The notes under the pieces: generated by a model | The model's input: the letters and a program-made list of their open reading frames with translations, nothing else | What the model was told of the DNA's origin: nothing | The model's database searches: none | Position numbers and translations under genes: made by a program | From: Pseudomonadota bacterium | Lineage (GTDB): Bacteria > Pseudomonadota > Alphaproteobacteria > Rhizobiales > Devosiaceae | Direction: 5' to 3' | Length of the DNA: 56,543 nt | NCBI GenBank assembly: GCA_023415605.1 | Contig: JAEZKB010000031.1 | Span: forward strand, 1-56,543 | Shown here: positions 44,701 through 52,562 of the stretch, piece by piece | Numbering within the stretch: the stretch's first letter is position 1 | How the letters are laid out: each line of letters starts with the position of its first letter

Positions 44701-44794
44701 TGACCCTCAGCAGGATTTGGATGCTCTCGGGGCAGCGGGCACCGAGGGCGAGCACATTCTTGTCGTGTGCTCGTGACGCTTCTGACGTTTCCAT
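41789..44794 (-). CDS. hybrid histidine kinase (PAS-GAF-GAF-PAS-HisKA-HATPase-REC)
   Basis: A 1001-aa cytosolic sensor kinase without membrane helices. A PAS domain (about 25-150) precedes two GAF domains (about 155-310 and 325-485, both with the repeated AERTWSAVERARAEQALR linker), a second PAS (about 500-620), the dimerisation helix with His654 in GGVAHDFNNLL, the ATPase with NARDAM, DTGAGM and GTGLGLSMV, and a receiver domain with Asp941 in VITDHLMPGENG. It is an orphan, since no response regulator adjoins it. GAF and PAS content suggests sensing of redox, light or small ligands. Confidence 0.93.
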   Translation of the reverse strand: METSEASRAHDKNVLALGARCPESIQILLRVIVKSPFPMFVVAGPGRRLLYNMAYAPLLGSHHPDALGSPFFEVWPEVEKAIAPLIDQAFAGTASLFEDLPVEIHRPNLERAWFTFSYSPIVESTGEVAGVLCVCTETTDAVLRRNRQNFVISLETSFRETIDANMIIETAQDALGRHLEVSRVGYGSLDSAQRYFTTTRNWTDGSVPHHNGTHDLAAFGEEIFGALKAGLSLAVSDTATDPSAQLGTAPQAFAALQVRSAITVSLIKGGRFVAALYVHHRYPRKWSPDDVALVEDVAERTWSAVERAHAEQALRQLAGRQSFLLALGDQLRHVAGADLIKQRAAAMLGERLGVGRAGYGEIDDAQESVTIERDWTAEEMASLAGETQRLEEFGLAIIAELQAGKVLRLDSVADNPVSAAYADGYDSIGTKSLLIVPLIKEGRLIAIFYLHEPEPRHWSDDEEALAVEVAERTWSAVERARAEQALRDLNATLEHRVRVTLEERALYADIVEATDSPIQMIDREHRFLAINPAAQADYQRVYGVLPEVGQSLNELLAPFPEELASALQVWDRALAGETFDQRSWWGDGKLDRRAYEMRFRPVRDDAGFVSAAYLLGRDITELLLEQERLASAEEQLRQAQKMEAMGQLTGGVAHDFNNLLTPIIGSLDMLQRKGLPGEREQRLVQGAAQAAERAKVLVQRLLAFARRQPLQPRPVDVGELVRGMAQLIASTTGPQIQVSVDVAEALPLAHGDDNQLEMALLNLAVNARDAMSDGGTLRVSAALAHPDAARPADLPAGDYIRLSVADTGAGMDELTLQRAVEPFFSTKGVGKGTGLGLSMVHGLALQLGGALSITSRPGVGTNVELWLPVSREIPALEKPASIDAAPASGGTILLVDDDALVRATSAELLKELGFEVTEAASGQEARAILREGSRPRIVITDHLMPGENGTDFARFVLATYPGMPVLIASGYSNVDSIAPDLPRLTKPFRRDELATALSLLT

Positions 44795-45030
44795 GTGATG
44801 AGGTTCTGGTTGGAGTAGCGCGATGACAACGCACTACAAGCCGAAAGGTCACCAGCCCGCATCTGCAGTTGTTAATGTGCAGTAGGGTTGTGACTTTCGA
44901 TGTTCGGCTCATCGAGCGCGCGAGCGTATAATGGCGCCGCAAACCTGCGAAGCCACGCGGTCACGAACGACAGGCTGGGCCGGCTGGTCGCCATGTGCGC
45001 GCTGCACCTAGACCTGCTGAGGATCATTGC
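44795..45030. other. spacer between kinase and tRNA genes
   Basis: It holds the kinase promoter on -. I see no gene or RNA motif in it. Confidence 0.4.
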
Positions 45031-45105
<75 letters not shown>

Positions 45106-45230
45106 ACGGCGCGGTTGGTACACGGTTTGGCCGACCCGTGCAATCACCGCCGCAGCGTCAGAATACTGGCTTGAACCCGAGGGCTGGCACGGCTATATAG
45201 CCGCCGTCCGGCCGGTTCCGGAACACCTGA

Positions 45231-45307
45231 CGGAGTATAGCGCAGCCTGGTAGCGCACCTGCTTCGGGAGCAGGGGGTCGAGTGTTCGAATCACTCTACT
45301 CCGACCA
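45231..45307 (+). tRNA. tRNA-Pro (CGG)
   Basis: A 77-nt tRNA with encoded CCA. Acceptor CGGAGTA pairs with TACTCCG, the T-arm has GTTCGAATC, and the loop TTCGGGA in the CCTGC/GCAGG stem carries CGG for proline. The intrinsic terminator at 45316-45346 follows immediately. Confidence 0.95.
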
Positions 45308-45315
45308 ACACCATG

Positions 45316-45346
45316 AACCCCGGTCTCGCGCGAGGCCGGGGTTTTT
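45316..45346 (+). terminator. intrinsic terminator after tRNA-Pro
   Basis: An 11-bp stem CCCCGGTCTCG / CGAGGCCGGGG with one G-T pair, a minimal loop, and TTTTT directly after. It stops transcription from the tRNA before the convergent LacI 2 gene. Confidence 0.9.
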
Positions 45347-45348
45347 GC

Positions 45349-46359
45349 TTATCGGGCCAAAGGTTTGGTCGACTGGCGCACGATCAGCTCGGGCTGGAAA
45401 ATCTCGACCGTGCCTCGTGCCGGACGCTTCATCCCGATCATCTCGAGCAGGATGCCGATGGATCGTTCCGCCATCGGCGCCAGCGGCACCCGCACCACCG
45501 TCAGCGGCGGATAGAGGAGGTCGGCGAAGTCGAAATCGTCGATCCCCACGATCGAGACGTCCTGCGGGCAGTCGAGCCCGAGTTCGCGCAGTGCATGGAG
45601 GGCACCCAGCGTCATCATGTTCGAGAACGACACCAGCGCGGTCGGCGGGTCTGGTTGGCGCATGATCTCGCCAACGCTCTGTGCCGCGATCTCCTGCTCG
45701 TAGTCGCCCCGCAATTGCAGCCGCTGCTCCACTGGCAGGCCGGCTCGCCCGTAGGCTTCGAGATAGCCTGCGAGGCGGTCGGTGCTGGTAATCAGCCCCG
45801 GAATGCCCGTCAGCACGGCAATGCGGCGGTGCCCCAGGTCAATCAGATGCTCGGTGGCCAGCCGGGTCGCCGCCACATTGTCGAGCTTGACCACGTCAAA
45901 GGCCAGCCCCTCCACCATCATGTCGAGCAGCACCGTCGGCACATGAATATCGGCCATCAACCGTCGCCCGTGCTCGCTGTCCGAGCGGGTCGGGATGATG
46001 ACGAGGCCGGCAACCCGCTGTTGCCGCAGCAGGCGGAGAATCTGGTCCTCGCGCTCGGAATCCTGTCCGGTGGAGAACACCATCGAGAGGTAGCCGGCGC
46101 TGAGGCACACATTCTCGATGATCCGCGCCACGGCAGCAAAATGCGGGTTCGTAATGTTGGGGACGATGAGACCGATAAGCCGCGATTGCCCGCTGCGCAG
46201 GCTCTGGGCGCCTCCATGCGGCACGTAGCCGAGCTCCCGCACCGCCTCGGTGACCTTAGCGATGACATCGTCGCTGACTGGTGCCGAGCGGTTGAGCGCC
46301 GCCGACGCCGTCGAGATCGCGACACCCGCCCGTCTCGCCACGTCCTTGATGGTCGCCAA
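45349..46359 (-). CDS. LacI family regulator 2
   Basis: A 336-aa repressor. The HTH is at the very N-terminus (LATIKDVARRAGVAISTASAALN), then the hinge and the sugar-binding domain (SRLIGLIVPNITNPHFAAVAR, LRQQRVAGLVIIPTRS, GHRRIAVLTGIPGL, SIVGIDDFDFADLL). The TTG start at 46359 has GAGG five bases upstream and matches the start of LacI 1; a GTG at 46389 is possible but has no SD. The gene diverges from the SBP 2 operon, and two perfect CGAAACGTTTCG sites lie between them, so it should repress both. Confidence 0.9.
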   Translation of the reverse strand: MATIKDVARRAGVAISTASAALNRSAPVSDDVIAKVTEAVRELGYVPHGGAQSLRSGQSRLIGLIVPNITNPHFAAVARIIENVCLSAGYLSMVFSTGQDSEREDQILRLLRQQRVAGLVIIPTRSDSEHGRRLMADIHVPTVLLDMMVEGLAFDVVKLDNVAATRLATEHLIDLGHRRIAVLTGIPGLITSTDRLAGYLEAYGRAGLPVEQRLQLRGDYEQEIAAQSVGEIMRQPDPPTALVSFSNMMTLGALHALRELGLDCPQDVSIVGIDDFDFADLLYPPLTVVRVPLAPMAERSIGILLEMIGMKRPARGTVEIFQPELIVRQSTKPLAR

Positions 46360-46418
46360 GCTCACCTCATCAAAATTCGGGGCCGGCACTTGCCAACACC
46401 GATCGGATTTGCATTATA

Positions 46419-46430
46419 CGAAACGTTTCG
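46419..46430. promoter_or_regulatory. LacI operator O1 (LacI 2 regulon)
   Basis: CGAAACGTTTCG, a perfect 12-base palindrome with a CG centre, lies 60 bases before the LacI 2 start. Confidence 0.8.
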
Positions 46431-46495
46431 AGCAGGCAAATCCGGTGCGACGGGGAGGGCAGGGAGCCCAACCGGCGCAGAGTCCGGAGCATAAA

Positions 46496-46509
46496 TCGAA
46501 ACGTTTCGA
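46496..46509. promoter_or_regulatory. LacI operator O2 (LacI 2 regulon)
   Basis: TCGAAACGTTTCGA, a perfect 14-base palindrome, lies 60 bases before the SBP 2 start and 78 bases (about 7.4 turns) from O1. The pair could allow looping between the divergent promoters. Confidence 0.8.
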
Positions 46510-46568
46510 CCGGAAATCCGGCGGATAGATGAACGCGTTCTGAACGGACGTCTGAGGGAGGAATACCG

Positions 46569-47855
46569 ATGTTCAAACTTTCACGGCGCAGCATGCTGCT
46601 GTCGTCAACGGCCTTCGCCGCCGGCACGTCGCTCGGCCTTGGCCGGGCAGGGGCCCAGTCCGATGCCACCGCGACGCTGCGCGTCCAGGCCTTTGGCGGT
46701 GATGCCGAACTCGCCGGCATCAACAGTGCCATCGCCCGCTTCAACCAGAAGTATCCGAACGTGACGGTGGAAGTGTCCATCGATCCGATCTCGACCGGCT
46801 GGGGCGACTACGTCACCAAGGTTCTCGGCCAGTTCACCTCCGGCAGCCAGGCCGATGTGTATGGCACCGCCATCGAGACCTTCCAGGCCTTCTCTTCGCG
46901 CGGCCTCTTCGCCAACCTCAACGATTTTGTTGCGGCCAATACCGGCTTCTCCGATTTCGCGCCGAGCCTCTTCGAGCAGGGTTCCTACAAGGGGGAGATC
47001 AACTACATCCCCATCGGCTGGAACAACATCATGATCAACTACAACCGCGACCTGTTCGACAAGGCCGGCGTGGCCTATCCGGCGCGCGGTTGGACCTGGG
47101 ACCAGTTCCGCGAGACCGCCAAGGCGCTGACCATCAAGGATGCCTCGGGCACCGTGACCCAGTTCGGCTACGAAGTGCCCAACCAGAATTTCTTCGTGCT
47201 GCCCTGGTTCTTCTCGAACGGCACCAACATCCTCACTGCCGACTGGGCCGGCTCGAACATGCTCGATCCAAAAGTCGCCGAAACCTTGCAGTTCCTCCAC
47301 GACCTGATCCATGTCGATGGCGTCTCGCCCATTCCGGGCGCCGAGATGATGGACAACCAGTTCATGGCCGGCCAGGTGGCGATGATCAACCGTGGCCAGT
47401 GGATCGTCCAGAACGCCAAGAAAAACGGCGTCAATATGGACATCGCGGTCCCGCCGATGAAGGAAAAGGAAGCCACCATTATCGGCTTCGGCGCCTATGC
47501 CATCGCCAAGCAGACTCCGAACGCCGAACTGGCCCAGGCGCTGGTGCTCGAGCTCACCTCAGAGGAAACCCAGCGTGAGCAGGGCGAGCGCGGTGGCGGC
47601 GTACCCGGTCGAAAGTCGGCCGCATCGACCGAAGCCTTCCTCGCTTTCCCGCCCAGCGCCTTCCTCTATTACGAGACGCTGCCCTTCACCACGCCCGTGC
47701 CCTCGCCGGCCAACTTCCAGGAGGTCGAAAAGATTTTCATCCGCCACTACACGGCGATGATGTCGGGACAGGAAACCATCGCTGACGGCACCAAGGCGGC
47801 GGATACCGAACTCAACGAGTCCTTCGCCCGCCTCAAGCAGCAGATGGGCGGCTGA
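46569..47855 (+). CDS. CUT1 sugar ABC transporter solute-binding protein 2
   Basis: A 428-aa exported binding protein with a twin-arginine-like leader (LSRRSMLLSSTAFAAGTSLG, cleavage likely after AGAQ), so Tat export is possible. Family-1 SBP motifs follow (NPxF-type ITRW... regions such as YKGEINYIPIGWNNIMINYNRDLFDKAGV, WTWDQFRETAKAL and MAGQVAMINRGQW). AGGGAGGAAT precedes the ATG. It is the first gene of an importer operon that also carries the GH116 enzyme. Confidence 0.9.
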   Translation: MFKLSRRSMLLSSTAFAAGTSLGLGRAGAQSDATATLRVQAFGGDAELAGINSAIARFNQKYPNVTVEVSIDPISTGWGDYVTKVLGQFTSGSQADVYGTAIETFQAFSSRGLFANLNDFVAANTGFSDFAPSLFEQGSYKGEINYIPIGWNNIMINYNRDLFDKAGVAYPARGWTWDQFRETAKALTIKDASGTVTQFGYEVPNQNFFVLPWFFSNGTNILTADWAGSNMLDPKVAETLQFLHDLIHVDGVSPIPGAEMMDNQFMAGQVAMINRGQWIVQNAKKNGVNMDIAVPPMKEKEATIIGFGAYAIAKQTPNAELAQALVLELTSEETQREQGERGGGVPGRKSAASTEAFLAFPPSAFLYYETLPFTTPVPSPANFQEVEKIFIRHYTAMMSGQETIADGTKAADTELNESFARLKQQMGG

Positions 47856-47901
47856 CGCCGCTCAGGGAGCGGTTCCATCCGAACCCGCTCCACCCTCCCG
47901 T

Positions 47902-47927
47902 CCCGGACGGCTTTCGGGCCGTCCGGG
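47902..47927 (+). promoter_or_regulatory. stem-loop between SBP 2 and permease genes
   Basis: CCCGGACGGC pairs with GCCGTCCGGG in a perfect 10-bp stem with a six-base loop and no T-run. It sits in the same place as the hairpin in the first importer operon and likely protects the SBP mRNA. Confidence 0.65.
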
Positions 47928-47943
47928 CACCGAATGAGTGTCC

Positions 47944-48139
47944 TTGCGCCCCCTTCACCGCCTTCGGCGTTCCCCTCCCCTGTAAACGGGGGAGGGATCG
48001 GAGGAGGCTCGATCTCTCCTTGATCCTCCCCTGCGCAGCGGGGAAGGGGGACCAGCCGCAGGCTGGTGGAGGGGGCGCAGCGCAACACGACTATCGAAAT
48101 CTCTCTGAGGGTCTCATGGTGAGCTTGTCGAACCACGAG
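47944..48139. repeat. interspersed GC-rich inverted repeat element
   Basis: The element is bounded by TTGCGCCCCCTTCACC (47944-47959) and its near inverse GGTGGAGGGGGCGCAG (48065-48080), with two GGGGGAGGG/CCTCCCC arms inside. A REP-like unit at 48113-48139 follows: CTCATGGTGAGC...GAACCACGAG, with CTCATGGT and ACCACGAG as near-inverse ends. This is the kind of intergenic repeat common in Devosia- and sphingomonad-like genomes. It lies within the operon between SBP 2 and the permeases. Confidence 0.65.
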
Positions 48140-48153
48140 GGCCGGGTACACCG

Positions 48154-49062
48154 ATGACCGCCACCGCCACCATCCACCGCGCCTCCGACCTCCGCCGGGC
48201 CCAGGCCCGCACCGGCTGGCTTTTCGTGCTGCCGACTTCGGTGCTCTATCTCACCTTCGTGCTGGCGCCGGTGGTGCTGACGGTGATCCTCAGCTTTGCC
48301 TATTACGATCCAATGCTCGGCTCGCGCTGGGTGGGGCTCGATAACTTCACCCGCTTCTTCACCGACCGGCGCTCGCTCGAAATCCTCTGGAACACGCTGC
48401 GCTTCACCTTCTTTGCGGTGACCTTCAACGTCTCGGTCGGGCTGATCCTCGCGGTGGCGCTCAACCGCGCCATGCCGGGCTGGCTGCTCTATTTCTTCCG
48501 GCTCGCCTTCTTCCTGCCGGTGATCATTGCGGCCGCCTTCGTGTCCATCGTCTGGAGCTATTTCTTCGGCGACGATCTCGGCGTCATCAACTACTTCCTC
48601 CGCCTCGTCGGCTTGCCGGCGGTGCGCTGGCTCACCGACAGTTCCACAGCCATGACGTCCATCGTCATCATGGATGTCTGGAAGAACTGCGGGTTCTTCA
48701 TGATCATCTTCATCGCCGCGCTGCAGGGCGTGCCCAGGAACATCGTCGAGGCCGCGCTGATGGATGGTACGCCCCCCTGGCGGCAGTTTTTCCGCATTAC
48801 GCTGCCCTACATCTCGCCGGTGGTGTTCTTCTGCATCGTCTATGCCTCGATAGGCGCGTTGCAGGTCTACGAGTCGATCGTCATCCTCACCCAGGGCGGT
48901 CCCGGCGACGCCACGCGCTCGCTCTCCATTCTCATCGTCGAGCAGGGTTTCGGCAGCTTCCAGATCGGTTACGCTGCCGCCATCTCGGTGGTGATGACGG
49001 TGATCATCCTGATCATCACCGCCATCCAGCAACTGCTCAGCCGCAAATGGGTGCAGCGATGA
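48154..49062 (+). CDS. ABC sugar permease 2a (MalF-like)
   Basis: A 302-aa permease with six helices. The EAA loop is NIVEAALMDGTPPWRQFFRITLPYISPVV. Its stop overlaps the start of permease 2b. It is separated from SBP 2 by the interspersed repeat, but read in the same direction. Confidence 0.9.
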   Translation: MTATATIHRASDLRRAQARTGWLFVLPTSVLYLTFVLAPVVLTVILSFAYYDPMLGSRWVGLDNFTRFFTDRRSLEILWNTLRFTFFAVTFNVSVGLILAVALNRAMPGWLLYFFRLAFFLPVIIAAAFVSIVWSYFFGDDLGVINYFLRLVGLPAVRWLTDSSTAMTSIVIMDVWKNCGFFMIIFIAALQGVPRNIVEAALMDGTPPWRQFFRITLPYISPVVFFCIVYASIGALQVYESIVILTQGGPGDATRSLSILIVEQGFGSFQIGYAAAISVVMTVIILIITAIQQLLSRKWVQR

Positions 49063-49922
49063 GCGGCGCCATGAGCAATGCCATGCAGACGCGTGCCGCC
49101 AAGCGCTGGGTCGATGCGGCGATCATCGCCACCCTGATTGTCCTCGCCATCGGCATGCTGCTGCCATTCCTCTGGTTGTTCTCGGTGTCGTTCAAGCCGG
49201 TGTCGGAGGCCTACAAGCTGCCGCCGAGTTTCCTGCCGACCAATTTCGACCTGCAGAACTATGCCGAGGTGCTCGCCTCGCGCGTGCCCTTCCTCCAGAT
49301 CTACGGCAACTCGCTGCTGATCGCCGTCGTGGTCACCATTGGCCAGCTGGTCACCTGCACGCTCTCCGCCTTTGCTTTTGCCCGGCTGGAATTCCGTGGC
49401 CGCGACACGCTCTTCTTCATCCTGCTGGTCGGGCTGATGTTCCCGGCGCAGGTCACCATCCTCCCCATCTATATCGGCTACGCCCAGATCGGGCTCATCA
49501 ACCAGCCCATTGGCCTGGCGCTGATGTACCTCACCTCGAGCTTCGGCGTGTTCCTGATGCGCCAGTTCATGCTGAGCCAGCCCAAGGCGCTCGAGGAAGC
49601 GGCGCTGATGGATGGGGCAGGGTACCTTAAGATTTTCTGGCGCATCTCGCTGCCGCAACTTCGCCCGGCGCTCTCGGCGCTCGGCATCATCACCTTTACC
49701 CAGACCTGGAACTACTACTTCCAGGCCCGCGTCCTGCTCGGTCGCGAAACCTCGATGACCCTGCCGGTCGCGATGGACGTGCTCCGCGGCTACCTCAGCT
49801 CCGGCAGCCTGTCGCTGGTGATGGCCGCCATGAGCATGTCGATCCTCCCCGTCGTGCTGCTGTTCCTGATTGCCCAGAAGTTCGTGATCGAAGGCATCAC
49901 AATGAGCGGCATCAAGAATTGA
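49059..49922 (+). CDS. ABC sugar permease 2b (MalG-like)
   Basis: A 287-aa permease. The EAA loop is KALEEAALMDGAGYLKIFWRISLPQLRPAL, and it ends with QKFVIEGITMSGIKN, typical of the MalG type. The start is the ATG in the stop of permease 2a; a longer frame begins at 49047. The GH116 gene follows after four bases. Confidence 0.9.
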   Translation: MSGAMSNAMQTRAAKRWVDAAIIATLIVLAIGMLLPFLWLFSVSFKPVSEAYKLPPSFLPTNFDLQNYAEVLASRVPFLQIYGNSLLIAVVVTIGQLVTCTLSAFAFARLEFRGRDTLFFILLVGLMFPAQVTILPIYIGYAQIGLINQPIGLALMYLTSSFGVFLMRQFMLSQPKALEEAALMDGAGYLKIFWRISLPQLRPALSALGIITFTQTWNYYFQARVLLGRETSMTLPVAMDVLRGYLSSGSLSLVMAAMSMSILPVVLLFLIAQKFVIEGITMSGIKN

Positions 49923-49926
49923 GGCG

Positions 49927-52560
49927 ATGATGGACGTGCCTCACATCATGACCACCCGAACACCCAAGGACACCACCCGCATGTGGGACGATCTCGCCGC
50001 CATCGATCAGCGCTTCCATTATTCCGGAGAGCGCAGCCGCTATCTTGCTTTTCCGCTCGGCGGCATCGGCTCGGGCGGCTTCTCCGTCTCGGGTAGCGGA
50101 CGCTTGATCGATTGGTCTATTCGCAACCGGCCGGCGCTCCAGGGCTATAATGGTTACAGCCACTTCGCCATCAAGGCTGAGAAGGCGAGTGAGCTCGTCG
50201 ATGCGCGTGTGCTCAACGGGCCCTACGATCTGAACCCGTCGGGCGCACCGGGCATGCGCAAGATGTTCGATGGCTTCGGCCATGGTGCCAATCGCCAGAC
50301 CATGGTGGGGGTGCCGCATTTCAAGACTGTCGATTTCTACGGCCGCTTCCCCACGGCCGATCTCGTCTTCTCGGACGATCGCTTCCCCGGCGGCGTGCGG
50401 ATGACCGCCTTCTCGCCTTTCATTCCGCACAACGACCGCGACAGTTCCATGCCGGCGGCGTTGATCGAATTCGAGATCGTCAACACCACCGCCGATGAGC
50501 TGACCTACACACTTGCCGGCACGCTCGGGAACTATGGTTCCAACAGCGGCAAGCACACATTCAAGCAGGCCAACGGCGTCAGCGCGCTGCATCTGACCTC
50601 GAACGATCCCGACCTCAAGGACACCGACCGCGGCGACCTGACCATCGCCACCGACGCCGGTGATGTCGACCACACCGACTACCACTTCCGCGGCCAGTGG
50701 TTCGATGACCTCGCCGTCTACTGGAAAGAGTTCGCGCGCCCCGGCCGCCTGCCGACGCGGACTTATGACAAGCAGCGGTCGAAGCACATGTACGCCCAGC
50801 CCGAGCACGCCACCCTGGGCGCGCGTGTGATGGTGCCCGCCGGCGGGCGCAGGACCGTCCGCTTCGTCATCTCCTGGAACTTTCCCAAGGGCGACATCTA
50901 CTGGGCTTTCCGCCCCAAGCCCGACGGCATCATTCCAGCCGACAAGCCTACGCCGAGCTGGACGAACTATTATTCGACCCTATGGGCGGACTCGCTGGCG
51001 AGCGCCACCGATGCGCTGAAGCGCTGGGATAGCCTCAAGGCCGGCACCGTCGCTTTCCGCGATAGCCTCTTCGGCACCACGCTGCCGCCCGAGGTCATCG
51101 ACGCTGCCAGCTCGACGCTCGCACTGCTGCGCACCGCCACGGTGATCCGGCTCGAGAATGGCGAACTCTGGGCCTGGGAGGGCCAGCACACCAATGACGG
51201 GTCGTGCGAGGGCTCGTGCACGCATGTGTGGAACTACCAGCAGGCGCTGCCACATCTCTTTCCGGCCATCGAGCGCACGCTGCGCGAGACCGAGTTCACC
51301 TACAACATGCTGCCGACCGGCGGCCTGACCTTCCGCCAGAAGCTGCCGCTTGGTTCTGGCTTCGACATCATCGGCCCCTGCGCCGACGGGCACTTTGGCG
51401 CGATCGTCAAGACCTATCGCGATTGGAAGCTGTCCGGCGACACCGAATGGCTCAAGCGCTATTGGCCCAAGGTAAAACGTGCGCTCGAATATGCCTGGAG
51501 CGACCAGAACCCTGACCGCTGGGATCCGGACCAGACCGGCATCCTCACCGGCCGCCAGCACCAGACCCTCGACATGGAGCTCTTCGGCCCCAACTCATGG
51601 CTGGGCTCTATATACGTCGCTGCGCTGCTCGCCGCTTCAGAAATGGCGAAAGCTATCGACGAAACCGACTTCGCCGAGAAGACCGCTCGCATGGGCAAGG
51701 CCGGCGCCGATTATATCGATACCGAACTCTTCAATGGCCGCTGGTTCGTGCAGAAGATCAATCTGGGCGACAAGAGCGTGGTCGAGGCCTTCGACGAGGG
51801 CCGCGCCGCCGGCGTGCTCGCCGACAGCTTCATGGACGTCTACTGGTCCGATGAGTTCGGCGAGATCAAGTACCAGATGGGCGAGGGCTGCATCTCCGAC
51901 CAGATTCTCGGCCAGTGGCACGCCGAAGTTGCCGGCCTCGGCCATTTCCTCGACAAGGGCCGGGTGAAGACGGCGCTCAAGGCCGTCTACGACAACAACT
52001 TCCAGCGCTCCCTGGCCGATCACTTCAACCCCTGCCGCAACTACGCCTACGAGGACGAGGGCGGCCTGCTGATCGCCACCTATCCCGAGGGCATTCGCCA
52101 ACCCATGGTCGCCGCCCCCTACGCCGAAGAGGTGTGGACCGGCATCGAATACATGTCGGCTTCGCACATGATCATGAACGGACTGGTGGAGGAGGGTACC
52201 GAGATCGTCCGCGCTGCACGCAATCGCCACGACGGCTCTCAGCGCAACCCGTGGAACGACATCGAATGCGGCTCCTACTACGCCCGCTCCATGTCGGCCT
52301 GGCAGCTGGTCAATGCCTTCTCGGGTCTTCAGGCCGATCTCGTCCAGGGCACCCTGTCCTTCGCTCCAAAGCTCGATGGCGACTACCGGCTTTTCTGGTC
52401 GGCGGGCACCGCGTTCGGCACGTTGACGCGTGAGGGGGCCAAAGTGACGCTGGCGGTGATCAGCGGCACGCTCAACTGCCAGACGTTCATCATCCACGGT
52501 GACGCGCACGTGATAGCCAATGCCATGTCGGCTGGCGGACTTTTGACGGTTTCGGTGTAA
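49927..52560 (+). CDS. GH116 beta-glucosidase (glucosylceramidase-like)
   Basis: An 877-aa enzyme of glycoside hydrolase family 116 (non-lysosomal glucosylceramidase/beta-xylosidase-glucosidase type). The N-terminal beta-sandwich (AFPLGGIGSGGFSVSGSGRL, IRNRPALQGY, VPHFKTVDFYGRFPTADLVF) is followed by an (alpha/alpha)6 barrel with GSCEGSCTHVWNYQQALPHLFP, YNMLPTGGL, GRQHQTLDMELFGPNSWLGSIYVAAL, EEVWTGIEYMSASHMI and GQWHAEVAGLGHF. There is no signal peptide, so it acts on imported beta-glucosides or xylosides in the cytosol. It is within the importer operon between permease 2b and the ATPase. Confidence 0.88.
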   Translation: MMDVPHIMTTRTPKDTTRMWDDLAAIDQRFHYSGERSRYLAFPLGGIGSGGFSVSGSGRLIDWSIRNRPALQGYNGYSHFAIKAEKASELVDARVLNGPYDLNPSGAPGMRKMFDGFGHGANRQTMVGVPHFKTVDFYGRFPTADLVFSDDRFPGGVRMTAFSPFIPHNDRDSSMPAALIEFEIVNTTADELTYTLAGTLGNYGSNSGKHTFKQANGVSALHLTSNDPDLKDTDRGDLTIATDAGDVDHTDYHFRGQWFDDLAVYWKEFARPGRLPTRTYDKQRSKHMYAQPEHATLGARVMVPAGGRRTVRFVISWNFPKGDIYWAFRPKPDGIIPADKPTPSWTNYYSTLWADSLASATDALKRWDSLKAGTVAFRDSLFGTTLPPEVIDAASSTLALLRTATVIRLENGELWAWEGQHTNDGSCEGSCTHVWNYQQALPHLFPAIERTLRETEFTYNMLPTGGLTFRQKLPLGSGFDIIGPCADGHFGAIVKTYRDWKLSGDTEWLKRYWPKVKRALEYAWSDQNPDRWDPDQTGILTGRQHQTLDMELFGPNSWLGSIYVAALLAASEMAKAIDETDFAEKTARMGKAGADYIDTELFNGRWFVQKINLGDKSVVEAFDEGRAAGVLADSFMDVYWSDEFGEIKYQMGEGCISDQILGQWHAEVAGLGHFLDKGRVKTALKAVYDNNFQRSLADHFNPCRNYAYEDEGGLLIATYPEGIRQPMVAAPYAEEVWTGIEYMSASHMIMNGLVEEGTEIVRAARNRHDGSQRNPWNDIECGSYYARSMSAWQLVNAFSGLQADLVQGTLSFAPKLDGDYRLFWSAGTAFGTLTREGAKVTLAVISGTLNCQTFIIHGDAHVIANAMSAGGLLTVSV

Positions 52561-52562
52561 CG

